Below, in pieces: positions 50,431 to 61,445 of a stretch of 64,000 bases of DNA. Location: positions 682,001 to 746,000 of the forward strand of contig JAJNNQ010000029.1 in assembly GCA_027886175.1 (NCBI GenBank), read 5' to 3'. Position 1 is the stretch's first letter. Every line of letters starts with the position of its first letter. The translations under genes and the position numbers were made by a program. Under the pieces are notes generated by a model. That model did no database searches, was not told the origin of the DNA, and saw nothing but the letters and a program-made list of their open reading frames with translations. The DNA comes from Phylloscopus collybita (lineage: Eukaryota > Chordata > Aves > Passeriformes > Phylloscopidae).

Positions 50431-51664
50431 ATCAAAGTCCTACATGAACCAAAGAGTCTCATAATTTGCAATAACACTCTGATCTTATATCCTGGTTTCA
50501 GATAATGTAGAGCTCCTCTCGTCAGAAGATGAGTTTGAGACTGTCTGTGTGGTGTTTCATCTCCAGCTGGGCTTAAAACCACAACATCTTCATCAAAACT
50601 GAGATGTCACAAGCATTAGGAACAGTAAGCCTTGAGTGGAGCAGTAGGATCAGTACTGCCAAATGAATGGAATCAATGTTTTTCACAAAATGTGTGGTCA
50701 AAGTCTTATTAGTATAAATGATAAAAATTAGCATAAATTCTGAAATGGCAACTGATATGCATATTGTGCCTGTAGGAGAAGGATAGAGAAAAAGAATAAG
50801 AGGAACACAACAAATTTCCAATAAAGTTTTCTAGACTGCACCCATTCTTCCAAGCTGACTGCCTTTGTTTAATCATATTTAAGCACAATAATAGGCATTT
50901 AAATATTTTTGCTGTTCCAGATAGCCTCTATCTCCGGGGAAAACATCCTTCACTGTCACCCACTAGTTCTCTCTTGCAGTAACCAGGGCACAACTGTACC
51001 ACTGCTTGGAAAAAATTTTGCTCCCCTGCCCTCCCAATCCTCTGCCAGCAAGCTTGGAAAGCTGTAAGTGGAACTGCCAGTGTCAGTTTACCTTAAGCGC
51101 AGTTGGCAGGAGACAATTTCTGTAATTCCCCCAGGGGAAAGAAAATGAGATTTCAAAGATCATATGCCCAGTGACCATGCCCTACTAGGATAGAGTTTCT
51201 CAGCAAGTCTTCTACTACAGCAATTAAAATAAGAGTCTAATCTGATGATAAAACTCTCTGAATCATACACAGACTTGAAAAATGCAAAACGTATTCTTCC
51301 AGCTTCTTTGGGTTGGAGGAGATCTTTTTCCTGTTCCTATTTAAATAAATAGCAACTTTTAAAAATTACTCAAGTCACAGCAGGTTTTTCTGAAATTCTT
51401 CTAGGGCATGCAGAATTTAAGATAAAACCCTCTCTGCTAAGAAACCTGAATAAACAGCAGTGATGCTTTCAGTGTCTTTGAAAAAGCAGAAATCATCACT
51501 TCACCTTTGGAAGCAGAGTTAGGGGAATCCACAGGATAAAAAGGTAGACATAGGAGCCAAAAGTCATCATTTAGATTATGCACACAATCTAGAAGAGAGA
51601 AAAACACTGTACTTAAATATTACCAACCATGGTGACACTGAGAGACACTTCCCTTTTAAGGAAG
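50431..51664. other. Noncoding stretch, no gene seen
   Basis: AT-rich sequence between CR1 copies of opposite orientation. No recognisable feature. Confidence 0.5.
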
Positions 51665-51886
51665 GGGATAAGGGATAACAGGCACAAATTGAAGGAAGTT
51701 TGCATCTGAAGAGAGGAAAATCTTTGCCACTTTGTTGAGGGTGACTAAGCTTCGGAAGAGGCTGCCCAGAGAGAATACAAAGTCTTTTTCTCTGAAGGTA
51801 GCCAAAGCAACCTGCTTTAACAAGGGGCTTGAGCGGGATGGTCTCCAGGGGTTCCTTTCCAACCCAACCATTCTGTGGCTCCTGTG
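51665..51886 (+). mobile_element. CR1 LINE fragment, 3' end
   Basis: Plus-strand landmarks of the CR1 3' UTR appear in order: AAGGGATAACAGGCACAAAT, GAAGAGGCTGCCCAGAGAGA, GCTTGAGCGGGATGGTCTCC and TTCCTTTCCAACCCAACCAT followed by TCTGTGG. This is the terminal 220 bp of a CR1 copy. It lies about 90 bp from the ERVL-type LTR. Confidence 0.82.
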
Positions 51887-51975
51887 GTAGTAATGAGTTT
51901 GCATGGTAGTGGTATCATGTAAGATTCCCATTTTTGCAACCTGGGTTAAATTCTCAGCTGGTGCACCAAAAAGAT

Positions 51976-53059
51976 CATAGTGGGTTGACCCCAGCTGGAT
52001 TCCAGGCACCCACCGAAGCTGCTCTCTAACTCCCCTCTGCAGCTGGAAAAGGCAGAGAAACTATAATGAAAGGCCCATGAGTTGAGATAAGAGCAGAAAG
52101 AGATCACTCATCAAATACTATCAAGGGCAAAATGGATTTGAACTGGGGGTATTAATTGAAATAATTACTAAAAAATCAGAGCAGGATAACGAAAATCAAA
52201 ATAAAAAGCTTTCCCCCCCCACCCCTCCCTCCTTCCCAAGCTCTACCTACTCTTGCTGAGTGGTGCAGAGAGATAAGGAAGGGGGATTACAGTTAGTTCA
52301 TCACATGTTTCTGCCTCTGCTCAGGAAGAAGAGTCTTTCCCCCACAGGAGACAATTCTCCATGAACTTTTCCAGTGTGAGTCCATCCCATGAGCAACAGT
52401 TCTCCACAAACTGCTCCAACATGGTTCACTGTTCCACAGGGTGCAGTCCTTCTGGCACAGACTACATCTACATCGACCCCCACAGAGTCACAAGTCCTGC
52501 CAGGAGATTGGTTCCAGCCTGGGCTCCTCTGCCCACAGGTCTGCAGGCCCCTGCCAGGAGCCTCTTCCAGCAGGGGCCTCCCAAGGGGTCACAGCCTCCT
52601 CTCAGCCTTCCACCTGCTCCTGCCTGGGGCTCCTCCATGGGCTGTGGGTGGATCTCTGCATCCCCATGGACCTCCAAGGGCTGCAGGGGCACAGCTGCCT
52701 CACCATGGGCTGCACCAGGGGCTGCAGGGGAATCCCAGTTCTGACACCTGAGGCACCTCCTGCCATGCCTCTGCACTGACCTGGGCGCCTGCAGGGCTGT
52801 TGTTCCTCTGACACATTCTCACTTTACTCTCATCTGCCTGCAATTATACCTGTGCAACAACTTTTCTTTTCCTTAAATATGTTATCCCTGAAGCATTACC
52901 ACCAAGTTTGATTGCCTCAGCCTTGTCCAGCAGGACATCCATCCTGGAGCCAGCTGGCACTGGCCACGCCAGACATGGAGGCAGCTTCTGGCAACTTCTC
53001 ACAGAATCCAGCCTGGTAGCCCCCCTGCTACCAAAATCTGGCCACTCAAACCCAACACG
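51976..53059 (-). mobile_element. Long ERVL-type solo LTR, minus orientation
   Basis: On the minus strand the 1.08-kb element starts CGTGTTGGGTTTGAGTGGCC (first base T in the usual TG) and runs through GGTAGCAGGGGGGCTACCAG. It then has a long GC-rich segment with tandem-like GGGCTGCAG words (52560-52740) and a C-rich block at 52212-52235. The U5-like end is ATCCAGCTGGGGTCAACCCA, then CTATG. I recognise this organisation from a widespread songbird ERVL-like LTR, where the end reads CCCACCACA; the family name is from memory. The usual AATAAA appears decayed to AATTAT (complement near 52160). Target-site duplications are not evident. Frames such as 52361-52751 are only the open frames of its GC-rich part. 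No internal retroviral region adjoins. Confidence 0.85.
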
Positions 53060-53507
53060 TTTTGGTACTGCAGACAATAATGCCAATTGTATACAACATA
53101 TGCCGGTGTCTCTTGATTACACTTTAAAGGTTTAAAAAAAGAGACAGAGAGAGAGGGAGGAAAACAATGGAGGAGAAAATATTTTAATTTTACCAGCTAT
53201 ATTTTAGTTGGGTTGCAACAAATTTTAATTTTACTGTCTATAAATAAATTGTATTGTAAGGATGCAGCAACAAGTTATTATCCTCTAAAGTTGGTCTTTA
53301 TGCATTACAATTTCGACGCTTATATCTTACTGGCTTTATAGTGTTTCAAAGCTATTAGGTCTTAATATTCTTTTAGGATAATAAACTACAGTAAAGGAAT
53401 ACCAGCAGCAATTACACTATATTTTAAAACCCATATTTTTTTTAACGTGGTGTTAATCTCTGAGAAAGTACTTTATATGTAATTTACTGTCCATTCCAAA
53501 TCCACAG
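53060..53507. other. AT-rich spacer, nothing recognised
   Basis: Low-GC sequence with a GAGA-rich run near 53140-53158. No gene or repeat identified. Confidence 0.5.
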
Positions 53508-53780
53508 TGTTGGGGGTTAGGTTTGTTCCTTTTTTACTTAGAGAGTTTTGCCCTGTAAGTTGCTAGGAGACTAACTACTGGGTGCTTTTGGGTGTTTGAC
53601 TAAAATAAAGAGGTTTTGCTCAAACACCAAAAAAAAACTGGGAGGGGAAGACAAGTTTTGGGTTGAGTTTTGGGGCAGGTAAAGGACAGGGGTGAGGGCA
53701 GCTTCGCCTACAATTTAGAGGGAGGGGATTTCAATTCTCCATTCCTAGGGAGGCCTTGCCCCTGTCGAAAATGGTCTTTT
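53508..53780 (+). mobile_element. Truncated LTR with polyadenylation signal in a hairpin loop
   Basis: The segment begins TGTTGGGGGTTAGGTTTG, followed by TTTTGCCCTGTAAGTTGCTA, a start I associate with a songbird LTR family (from memory). The arms GGTGTTTGA (53591-53599) and TCAAACACC (53620-53628) form a perfect 9-bp stem, and the 20-nt loop contains AATAAA (53604-53609). A G-rich block (GGGAGGGGAAGACAAG, then TTTTGGGGCAGG) follows. I cannot find a matching CA end or target-site duplication, so the element is probably truncated on the right and its end at 53780 is a guess. Confidence 0.45.
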
Positions 53781-56700
53781 GGCTTAAATGCATTTCCTAC
53801 AATTATTATGAGAGCTGTTATGCATTGACCTATCATTTTAAAAGAGCATCATACCTTTTAGGCAAAACTTGGCAAAAGGCTTTTTCTCTGATTATTGATA
53901 AAGTTTTTCAAATTAGTCAATCAGTCTAAGAGACAGGTAAAATAATTTCAGTCTCTCCTGGAACCTCCTCTTGTTCCCAGCTCAGCATGTTGGCAGGGTA
54001 TAAGTGTTGCCCCTGGGGCTGTGCCCCAGAGAAGACACATCTTGCACACTGAGCAGGACACAGAACCAAGAACACAGCTCTCTTGAGAAAGGTGGGGTGG
54101 TCAAGTGCTGGCAGAGGTTGTTAGGCACATCATCTGAGATCTTCTCTTTAATTTCAAACTTTTTCTCAGTCAAACGTAGCCTGGATTTACTGCAACACTT
54201 GGCAGCATAGTCTGGGTCAGGTTTGTCTGAAAAAATGTCCTGAGAAAAACATGGTCCAGCCTGCAAAAAATTACATTTAGGGGGAAAAATAAATCACTTT
54301 TGTTTTCACTACAGTTTGTTCAGTTCTCCAAGAGCAAACTGTGTACTCAGAAACAAGATACTTTTCATGCAAAAAAAAAATCACTATAGAGGCCATTTAT
54401 CTAAGAGAGTTCTATACATAGACCAAAATTATTGCAGGATCTTTCTGCCTTTTTTCACCATTTAAGCATGACCCTGCAGCTCATATTTCTCCTGTGCATG
54501 TCCTCCCAAACTGCTATTTACTTCCTCTGTATTTCAGCCCTCACTGGTTTCCACAGCAGTCCTGGAGTTTCAAACTGATGTTCTATTTCCTAAACACCCT
54601 CTCTCTTTGAGGTTGCTTCTCAGAAAGCCCCTTAGCTGGGTGAGATGAAATGCTAGCAGGGGAGGCAAACACCTTGGGCTGTCCATTTTGCCCTCCCAGG
54701 ACAGAGAAGAGGACTGCCACCCAAGCAGTGTGGTTGTGTGTGCAGCACTGGGACACCCAGCCTTGATGTTTGCTCCCATAATCTTCTCTACCCCATTGTC
54801 AAGGCAGAGAATGGCAGGACACACATGAAGCCCAGTGATGGTCCTGTTTTTAGTTTCTCTGCTCTGTAGCAGGGGTGCCATTTCCCATACCAGCCCAGCT
54901 CTTGCTGTTGCCTTTCCCAATACAAAGAGGTATCAGCTTCCTCCCAGCCAGCACTCACAGAAGCTGCCCAGGAGGAGGTTCAGGGAGTCAGGAGGTCAGG
55001 AACACCTGTGGGAAGAACAAGGTAGTAAGCAGATGTGGTAGAAGAGCAATTTCCGGTGGGTTTGGGAAGGGTGACTGTGGGGTCTAGCGAATAAATCCTG
55101 TGAGGATTTCCACATTCTTACGTGCAGTATAGGCACTTCAGCCCATACTGACCCTGTCAGCCTCCTCCCTTGTGATGGGGCAAGGCTACCTTTGCTGCTC
55201 TGCTGAAGGCATCAGATCATGCTATTTTGTGCTCTTCCCTGAGAATCAAATTTGGCTGTGCCTGCATTGCTAGGAAACCCTGTCCCAGGGCCACCCACTG
55301 TCTTGCTCCTCCATCTCACAGCATCTTAACCCAGAACTTTTTGTACCTGACAAGAAATTAAGTTCCAAGAGCAAAATTTTTAGTTAAGTTATTATCATTT
55401 GCTTCACTTTTCATTTCATGTTTCCTATTATCCCCCTGCCCACAAACAGGCTGCCCTTTCAGTTAATAAAGCAAAGTAATTTCATCAACTTTTCTCACCA
55501 TACATGACCTATCCAGATATGGCTGTCCAGCTGTTGTGGATTTGGTTGCCACTTGGTCAGTCTTTCATTTCAAAGTAAGCTACACAAATAGCTCAAGTGA
55601 TACAAAGAAGCAGAAAGTAACAATAAAATAATCTTTGAAACATATTCAAGAAACCTTGTCTGTGGCAGTGTCTTTAGAATTAGAGTCCCCGAAGAGTTCT
55701 TTCCTGTTCTTTAACTTCAATTCTCATCACCATTTTACAAGCATTCACCATGACAGATTATTTTGCTCTATTACAGTGATGTCAATAATATGAAAGAAAA
55801 TTAAAACCCAGGAGGATTCTCTTTACAGAGAGAATAGATAGAACAATACAAAATATAGGAAAGAAGTAATTGAGTCAGTGTTTGCTTTTACCTACAGCAT
55901 GAACTATTTAAAAAATACATCAAAAGTGACTAAACCATTTTCAGAAAAATGTCTTGATCATCAGCAAGACTTGGTGAATTCAAACTGTAACCTGAGCTCA
56001 CACAGCATAATCATCTCAGTTGCACACCTGGGCCTTCCACACACAATCTCTGAATTTTAAGTTTATCTGGAGGTCTGAGGTTCCTGTGAGTTGATTTTTT
56101 CTCTTCTTTTTTGCTGACAGAGTCACCCAGCCCCCTCATGGGTATGCCTTCTTCAGTGTACAAAGATATTGCAACTGCAGGAAAGGAATTGAATCCCCAG
56201 AGGCAGGCCTGACCCATTGGACCTCATGAACACATTAAGACCACTGGGGTAGACTTTGGGATGTCACAGTGTTCTTTTGGGTGCCTTTGTCAGTAGTCAA
56301 AATTGGGGTGGAAGTATTTCTCATGTTCTCATCACATTGCAGCTACAATACCAGATAGAAAATATGGGGTCTTTTTTGCTTAGTCAACTTCTTTAAGGGT
56401 TCTTCATCTGAGTGTCTTGTTACAGGAGAAACATGGTTTGTCACAACATAAAACTTTCAGAAATGGGGAAGCAGAGAAAACCTGATGCAATTTGCCCCAC
56501 TTATTCTCAAAGGCATTTGTTCTGTGTTCTTTACATTTATCTAATATAAAGTATATTTAAGAAAAACAATTGTCAAAACAATGAAAATCAAGAATAGACA
56601 CATATACTAATTAACAGCAGCCTGCAATTAACAGCCATTTTCAGCCTGCTTCCTTTCCCATAGCATTTTGCAGATTTACTTCAATGTTCTTATATATTTG

Positions 56701-57465
56701 ACTGAGATACAGAGCATACGTTTTATCTTGTTTTGTTGCTCTGCACGCACTGTTGTGTTCCCTCCCCTACCTCTTCATTTCCAGCTTTTTGCATAGACAA
56801 AATCTGTTAAATATTTGAAAGAGGAAAATATTTACATGGCTAAAAGCTAAGTGCCAGTGCCCCTTCCACCTTGTTCTCTCAAGTACTGACAAATGTTGTC
56901 ACATTTTTATCATTATACTTTCTTAAACACCTTTTTAAAAGTAGGACAAAACTCAGTTGGTGTTTCTAGGAGACAGCAAGAGGTTATTGTTTCAGATGTG
57001 TTACACTGCCTCTAGTTTTCCTATAACATCCTTTTAGACTATTCCTGACATATCCTAAAAGACTAACCACATTCTACCAAAACATTTATAGCTAGGGCTA
57101 ATTGGAAAATTAATTTGGTCTAGACAATTTTCAATAGAACTCTATACAGGAATCCTCTCCTATTATTTTTAGGCCGTTTTTTAGATGTTGGCTAGAGGCT
57201 GAATCATTAGTTTGGATAAACACACTCACATGTATGATTTTTCTCTAACTGCCTGTATTTTAAAGCCAAGTTACATTTTGAAGTAGCTCTTTTCTGTTTG
57301 GGCAACAATGTACTTTTCATCTGAAGCCATGTTTCACCAAGTAGATCCAAGCTTGAAATACCTAGTTGCACACTTGTTTTTTTGATTGGATCTTCAAAGT
57401 GATATGCAGTTAGACATTAGTCCATTAGTGATAGGACAAGAAGGAATGGTCCTAAGTTGAATTAC
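53781..57465. other. Noncoding stretch, no gene seen
   Basis: No repeat or gene motif found. Open frames at 54004-54266 and 54570-55087 overlap on both strands without signature. One copy of a 22-bp direct repeat lies at 57309-57330. Confidence 0.5.
57309..57330. repeat. 22-bp direct repeat, first copy
   Basis: TGTACTTTTCATCTGAAGCC followed by AT, identical to 57769-57790. The preceding bases are also similar (GGCAACAA here, GGTGACAG there). The pair brackets a CR1 insertion at 57466-57690. Confidence 0.85.
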
Positions 57466-57690
57466 AGTAATTTAGATTAGATATCAGGAAGAAATTCCTT
57501 ACTGTAAGGGTGCTAAGTCCCTGCAACAGACTGTCCAGGGAAGCTGTGGCTGCCCCATCCCTGGGAGTGTTCAAGTCCAGTTTGGAGCCACCTGGTCTAA
57601 TAGAAGGTGTCCCTGCCCATGGCAGTGGGGTTGAAATCAGATGACCTGTAAAGTCCCATCCAACCCAGACCACTCTATGATTCTGTGATT
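57466..57690 (+). mobile_element. CR1 LINE fragment, 3' end with intact tail
   Basis: Terminal CR1 3' UTR on the plus strand: TTTAGATTAGATATCAGGAA, GAAATTCCTTACTGTAAGGG, GGCTGCCCCATCCCTGGGAG, TCCCATCCAACCCAGACCAC, and the terminal repeat-like TCTATGATTCTGTGATT ending at 57690. All landmarks are close to the usual CR1 sequence, so this copy is comparatively young. It is severely 5' truncated. Confidence 0.95.
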
Positions 57691-57768
57691 AAAAGGCATT
57701 GGTGGATATTGGTGGAGTGCTTTTTTCAGCAGATAATACAGATAGTTTCAATAGGCTTAGGGTGACAG

Positions 57769-57790
57769 TGTACTTTTCATCTGAAGCCAT
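57769..57790. repeat. 22-bp direct repeat, second copy
   Basis: Identical to 57309-57330 and in the same orientation, 460 bp downstream, beyond the CR1 copy. Confidence 0.85.
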
Positions 57791-60422
57791 TTCCCATTTC
57801 ATGCTGTGACATATTTTATTGGTTGCAAATTCACAGAGCTTACCTCACATATAGAGGTCTAACCCTGATAGAGGATGATGAGAAAGCGGAGTAACAAAAC
57901 TGACGTCTTCAGGACCCAACTGAATCCCTGTGTCTGCAATCCTGTGGGCTGAACCAGAGATAAGTAGCCCTTAGCAGAGCAAAAAGTTGTAGATGTCCTC
58001 CTTCATTCTGGCCCTCTGATGTATTGTCTGCTATATGTCCAAGATCCTGAATTTGTAGGAGAATGGTGCAGCAAAAAATGATCTCCCACCACCATATACC
58101 CCAAGCCATGTCTCCTCTGTTGAGTATTTTCTTAGGCTAGAATCACCAATGAAGAACAGCAACAAGTATGCTTCATCCATGGTTGAAAATTCCTCCTGTG
58201 TGTGCCAAAATTAGACAAAGTCTAAGTTTTGTGTGCTGCAGACGGTCCCTAACAATTTATCACCAAGTAAGATGGTTTATAATATAGTGGGTTTTGTTTC
58301 TGCATGGCTGTCTGTCTTGCCATCCTGGAGGAACACAGAATCCCTTCTGAGGGCACAAAGAATAGCTTCCCATCTTGGGAAGTGATGCTGAGCACTACCT
58401 GTGGCATCAAACAGAAGACTCCTCATTTAGATAGGAGGGGACTTGGTCTGACAAAAGGCCATTGAACTCAGCTTGCAGTTATCTTTTCATATGTAACATT
58501 TTTAGTTTGGTAAATACCAAAATCTTTAAAAGATGCAGCTAAAAAAATACAAGAGAAATTATAGTAGAGTTACTTACTTTTCCTTAATTCTTTCATTATG
58601 TTTTATTAACCTCTATAAAAGTTCATTAGATTTGTTCAATCCCAGAAATTTGAATAGATGCTGACTCTTAAATTTGTCAATGGAATACAAATCTGGAATC
58701 CTGCCATATTAGTGATACCACAAGACCTTCAAAGGAACATAACACCAGAATTTCCCAAGTGCATATCTCTTTAGAGACAAAGCATTAAGCTTTCTAGGGA
58801 GGAACTGATGATCACCAATGGGAGCTTTTTAAAGGTGAAATTGCAGTAGAACTGCCAAAACAAAAGACAGCCCCCAGGGTAGACCTTTCTGTAGCACATC
58901 TTACCAGGCCAATCCTTTCTTTCCCAGCCATATTGCAGGCAGTCCAAGTACCAGCTCAGAGCAAATTCTCTGTGTGTGAGTGTAGATGAACAATACCAGT
59001 CTGTATTTTCTTTAATCTTTCATTAATTAAAATTTCTGATACACCATTCTTTCAGAAATACTATGTCAAATATCTTTTTCTTGAAGGACTCAGTCAAGGT
59101 TTCTTGACATACCTTCTGAAATCAATACTTCCTGTACATTTCATAACTACATGGCATATGGAAACAGATATTCTCATGAAGGATCCAGTCTCCGTCTTTG
59201 TTTCTCATTGTATTTTCAGTTCTGCATATTCAAAGGGCTGTTTTGCCTTAACTACAGTTGGCTTTAAATCTTTTTGAAGCATGTTTTTGCCCTCCTAACA
59301 CTTTCTTTTGCTACTTAACCTTTGGCTTAATTAGCCATTAACAGGATGACATTAGAGCTGAAAGTAGGTATTGATCCTTGTATGGAATCTATTTGGTTTT
59401 CTTGTTTCACTTTGTTTTGAAGTGTGTGTGGAACAAACAACCCAGACCTAGAAAGGAAAAAATAAAGCAGGACAGGTTTGGATACAGGGAATTGTAACTG
59501 TACCCCAACGTTATGTACTTATGGAAGAGCAGAGAAGTAGGATACAAAGATAGAGAAGAAGAAAAACATGCACTATATAAATTAAATTGAGTTTGGGTTT
59601 ATACATTCTGTCCTACTGAATGACTCCCAGCCCTGATAATTGTAATTCATTTCCTTTCTCTAGGGTGGAAGTTGCCCGGTAACAGCACAAGTGAAAAGGT
59701 GGGTCATTTTTCTACTGTTTCACAAAATGTCTCTTGAGTGATTGGAAATTACTAGGTCACAGTCTCTGTATTGAAGTACTCCAAGTATCACATTCATTTG
59801 TTTAAAACAGGAATTAAAACCTCAGACAATGATTAAATTGGGTGAACACTGGTCCCTTGATAGACACACCTTCCCTGCTTCACTACCACGACCCCATAGC
59901 ACTCACAGTTTCATAACCAGCCACAAAATTACTACACAGAACAGGTGGAGAAGGGTCATGCACAAATAATCCTTCAACTGCCTGAGTCCAGAAGCAATGC
60001 TTAAGATCTACTTGCACTTACTAGTCTTAGAATCTGCATGAAGAACACACACTGGGAGTAGTATTAGCATTTTTGTTTACAGCTGAAGTAAATGGACTCC
60101 TGAATATTCTTCCAGTGTGTAAATGTTGAGTGTTTGCAGGATGTGTGCTATAGTCAAGAATGTCCCCTTCTTTTTGATCAATTTATAACCCAGAACATAC
60201 ACCTTGAAGGTTAAATTCAGAACTAAAATTTGCCTTCCATGTTCTTTGTGACTAACCTTTTTTTTTCAAGTTATCAATTAGGCAGAAATATATGCTTTTC
60301 AATTCCTGAAATGTAGTTTTTTGCTTTCTAAGAACTAGAACCTTTATCACTTTTGATCGAAATATCTGTAAAGCAAACCAGAAGGAAGAATATGTTTACC
60401 AGTCAATGAATGATAGAGATAG
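57791..60422. other. Noncoding stretch, no gene seen
   Basis: AT-rich, very few open frames even of 60 codons, no repeat or gene motif recognised. Confidence 0.6.
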
Positions 60423-60444
60423 AAAAAAAAAAAAAAAAAAAAAA
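60423..60444. repeat. Poly(A) tract, 22 A
   Basis: An uninterrupted adenine run preceded by GATAGAGATAG. No retroposed body is recognisable upstream, so a simple repeat is the cautious reading. Confidence 0.9.
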
Positions 60445-61445
60445 GACATTCCTTGAAACTTACTAGGTTGTGATTGGAAGCTCACAGACCATAGCATCAG
60501 GAACTGAATGAAATCCCAAAAAGATAGGTAGAGTAGTTACCATTTACACTGATAAAAATCCCTTTATATTATATATAGTTTGACAGGACATTGAAGAATC
60601 AAGATTCAACCATCCAGCTCCTTCATTCTTAAAAACAGGTAACAGAAGAGAAAACTGAAAGGAATTTTAGATGAAGCTAGACAATTTTTGTACATCAGAA
60701 GGCACACAAGTGTGCTCCACTTACTTTTGTGAGGTAAATCATGAAGAATATAAAAACCCCAGCCCTTTCAGCTCCAGCAGTGTTAAACCCTGAGATGCTT
60801 TCAGACTTATTAGCTGTCACTGTTAAATATTGTGAGTATTTGCGGACACACTCCCAAGAAACTGCAGAGGAGAGAGAACAGTACACCCATGCCAGCAGCA
60901 GCCAGGTTAGAAAATTCTGCCCTGGCTTGTTCATTATTTGGATGACTTGCATCCCCAGGGAAACCACAGAAATGGAAAACACAAAAAAGAGCACACATGC
61001 CTGTGTAGATGGATAAAGTACAACAGTACATGTTGTTCAAAACTTCTTAAATGGTAAGGTGATTTCTATAGGATAAAAAAAAGTTATTAAGAGACAAAAC
61101 TGCTAGGGGTTTGGAGGAAGTGGTCTTTTGGGTTAAGTGGGTCTAAAAGAGTAAGCAGCAGAGGTCAGGGCTTAATGCCAACTTGCCATGGAGCAGGATA
61201 ATATCAAGGACCAAGTTATTCAGCACCTTCAGTAAAGACTTATAAGAGGCAGTAAAAAGGGTGATTTCTAAACAGGCTACTTAACTATTTGTAGTAAGGA
61301 AATGTCATGCCATTGGCAAAGAGCTCTGGAAAGACTTTACAAAACTACTAAAGTAAGGCAGTATGAGCTCCAGTTTGAATACATATAAAGCATCTAGGCA
61401 GAAATAACATAACCCAGAGGTAGCAGTCAGGACAGAGGAAAGAGA
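60445..61445. other. Noncoding stretch, no gene seen
   Basis: Open frames 60741-61016 (plus) and 60695-61040 (minus) overlap on opposite strands and show no domain. Confidence 0.55.

Noticed and set aside
52361..52779. Overlapping 112-127 codon frames as a proline-rich protein
   Set aside because: They lie wholly inside the GC-rich part of an ERVL-type LTR, and four frames on both strands are open at once.
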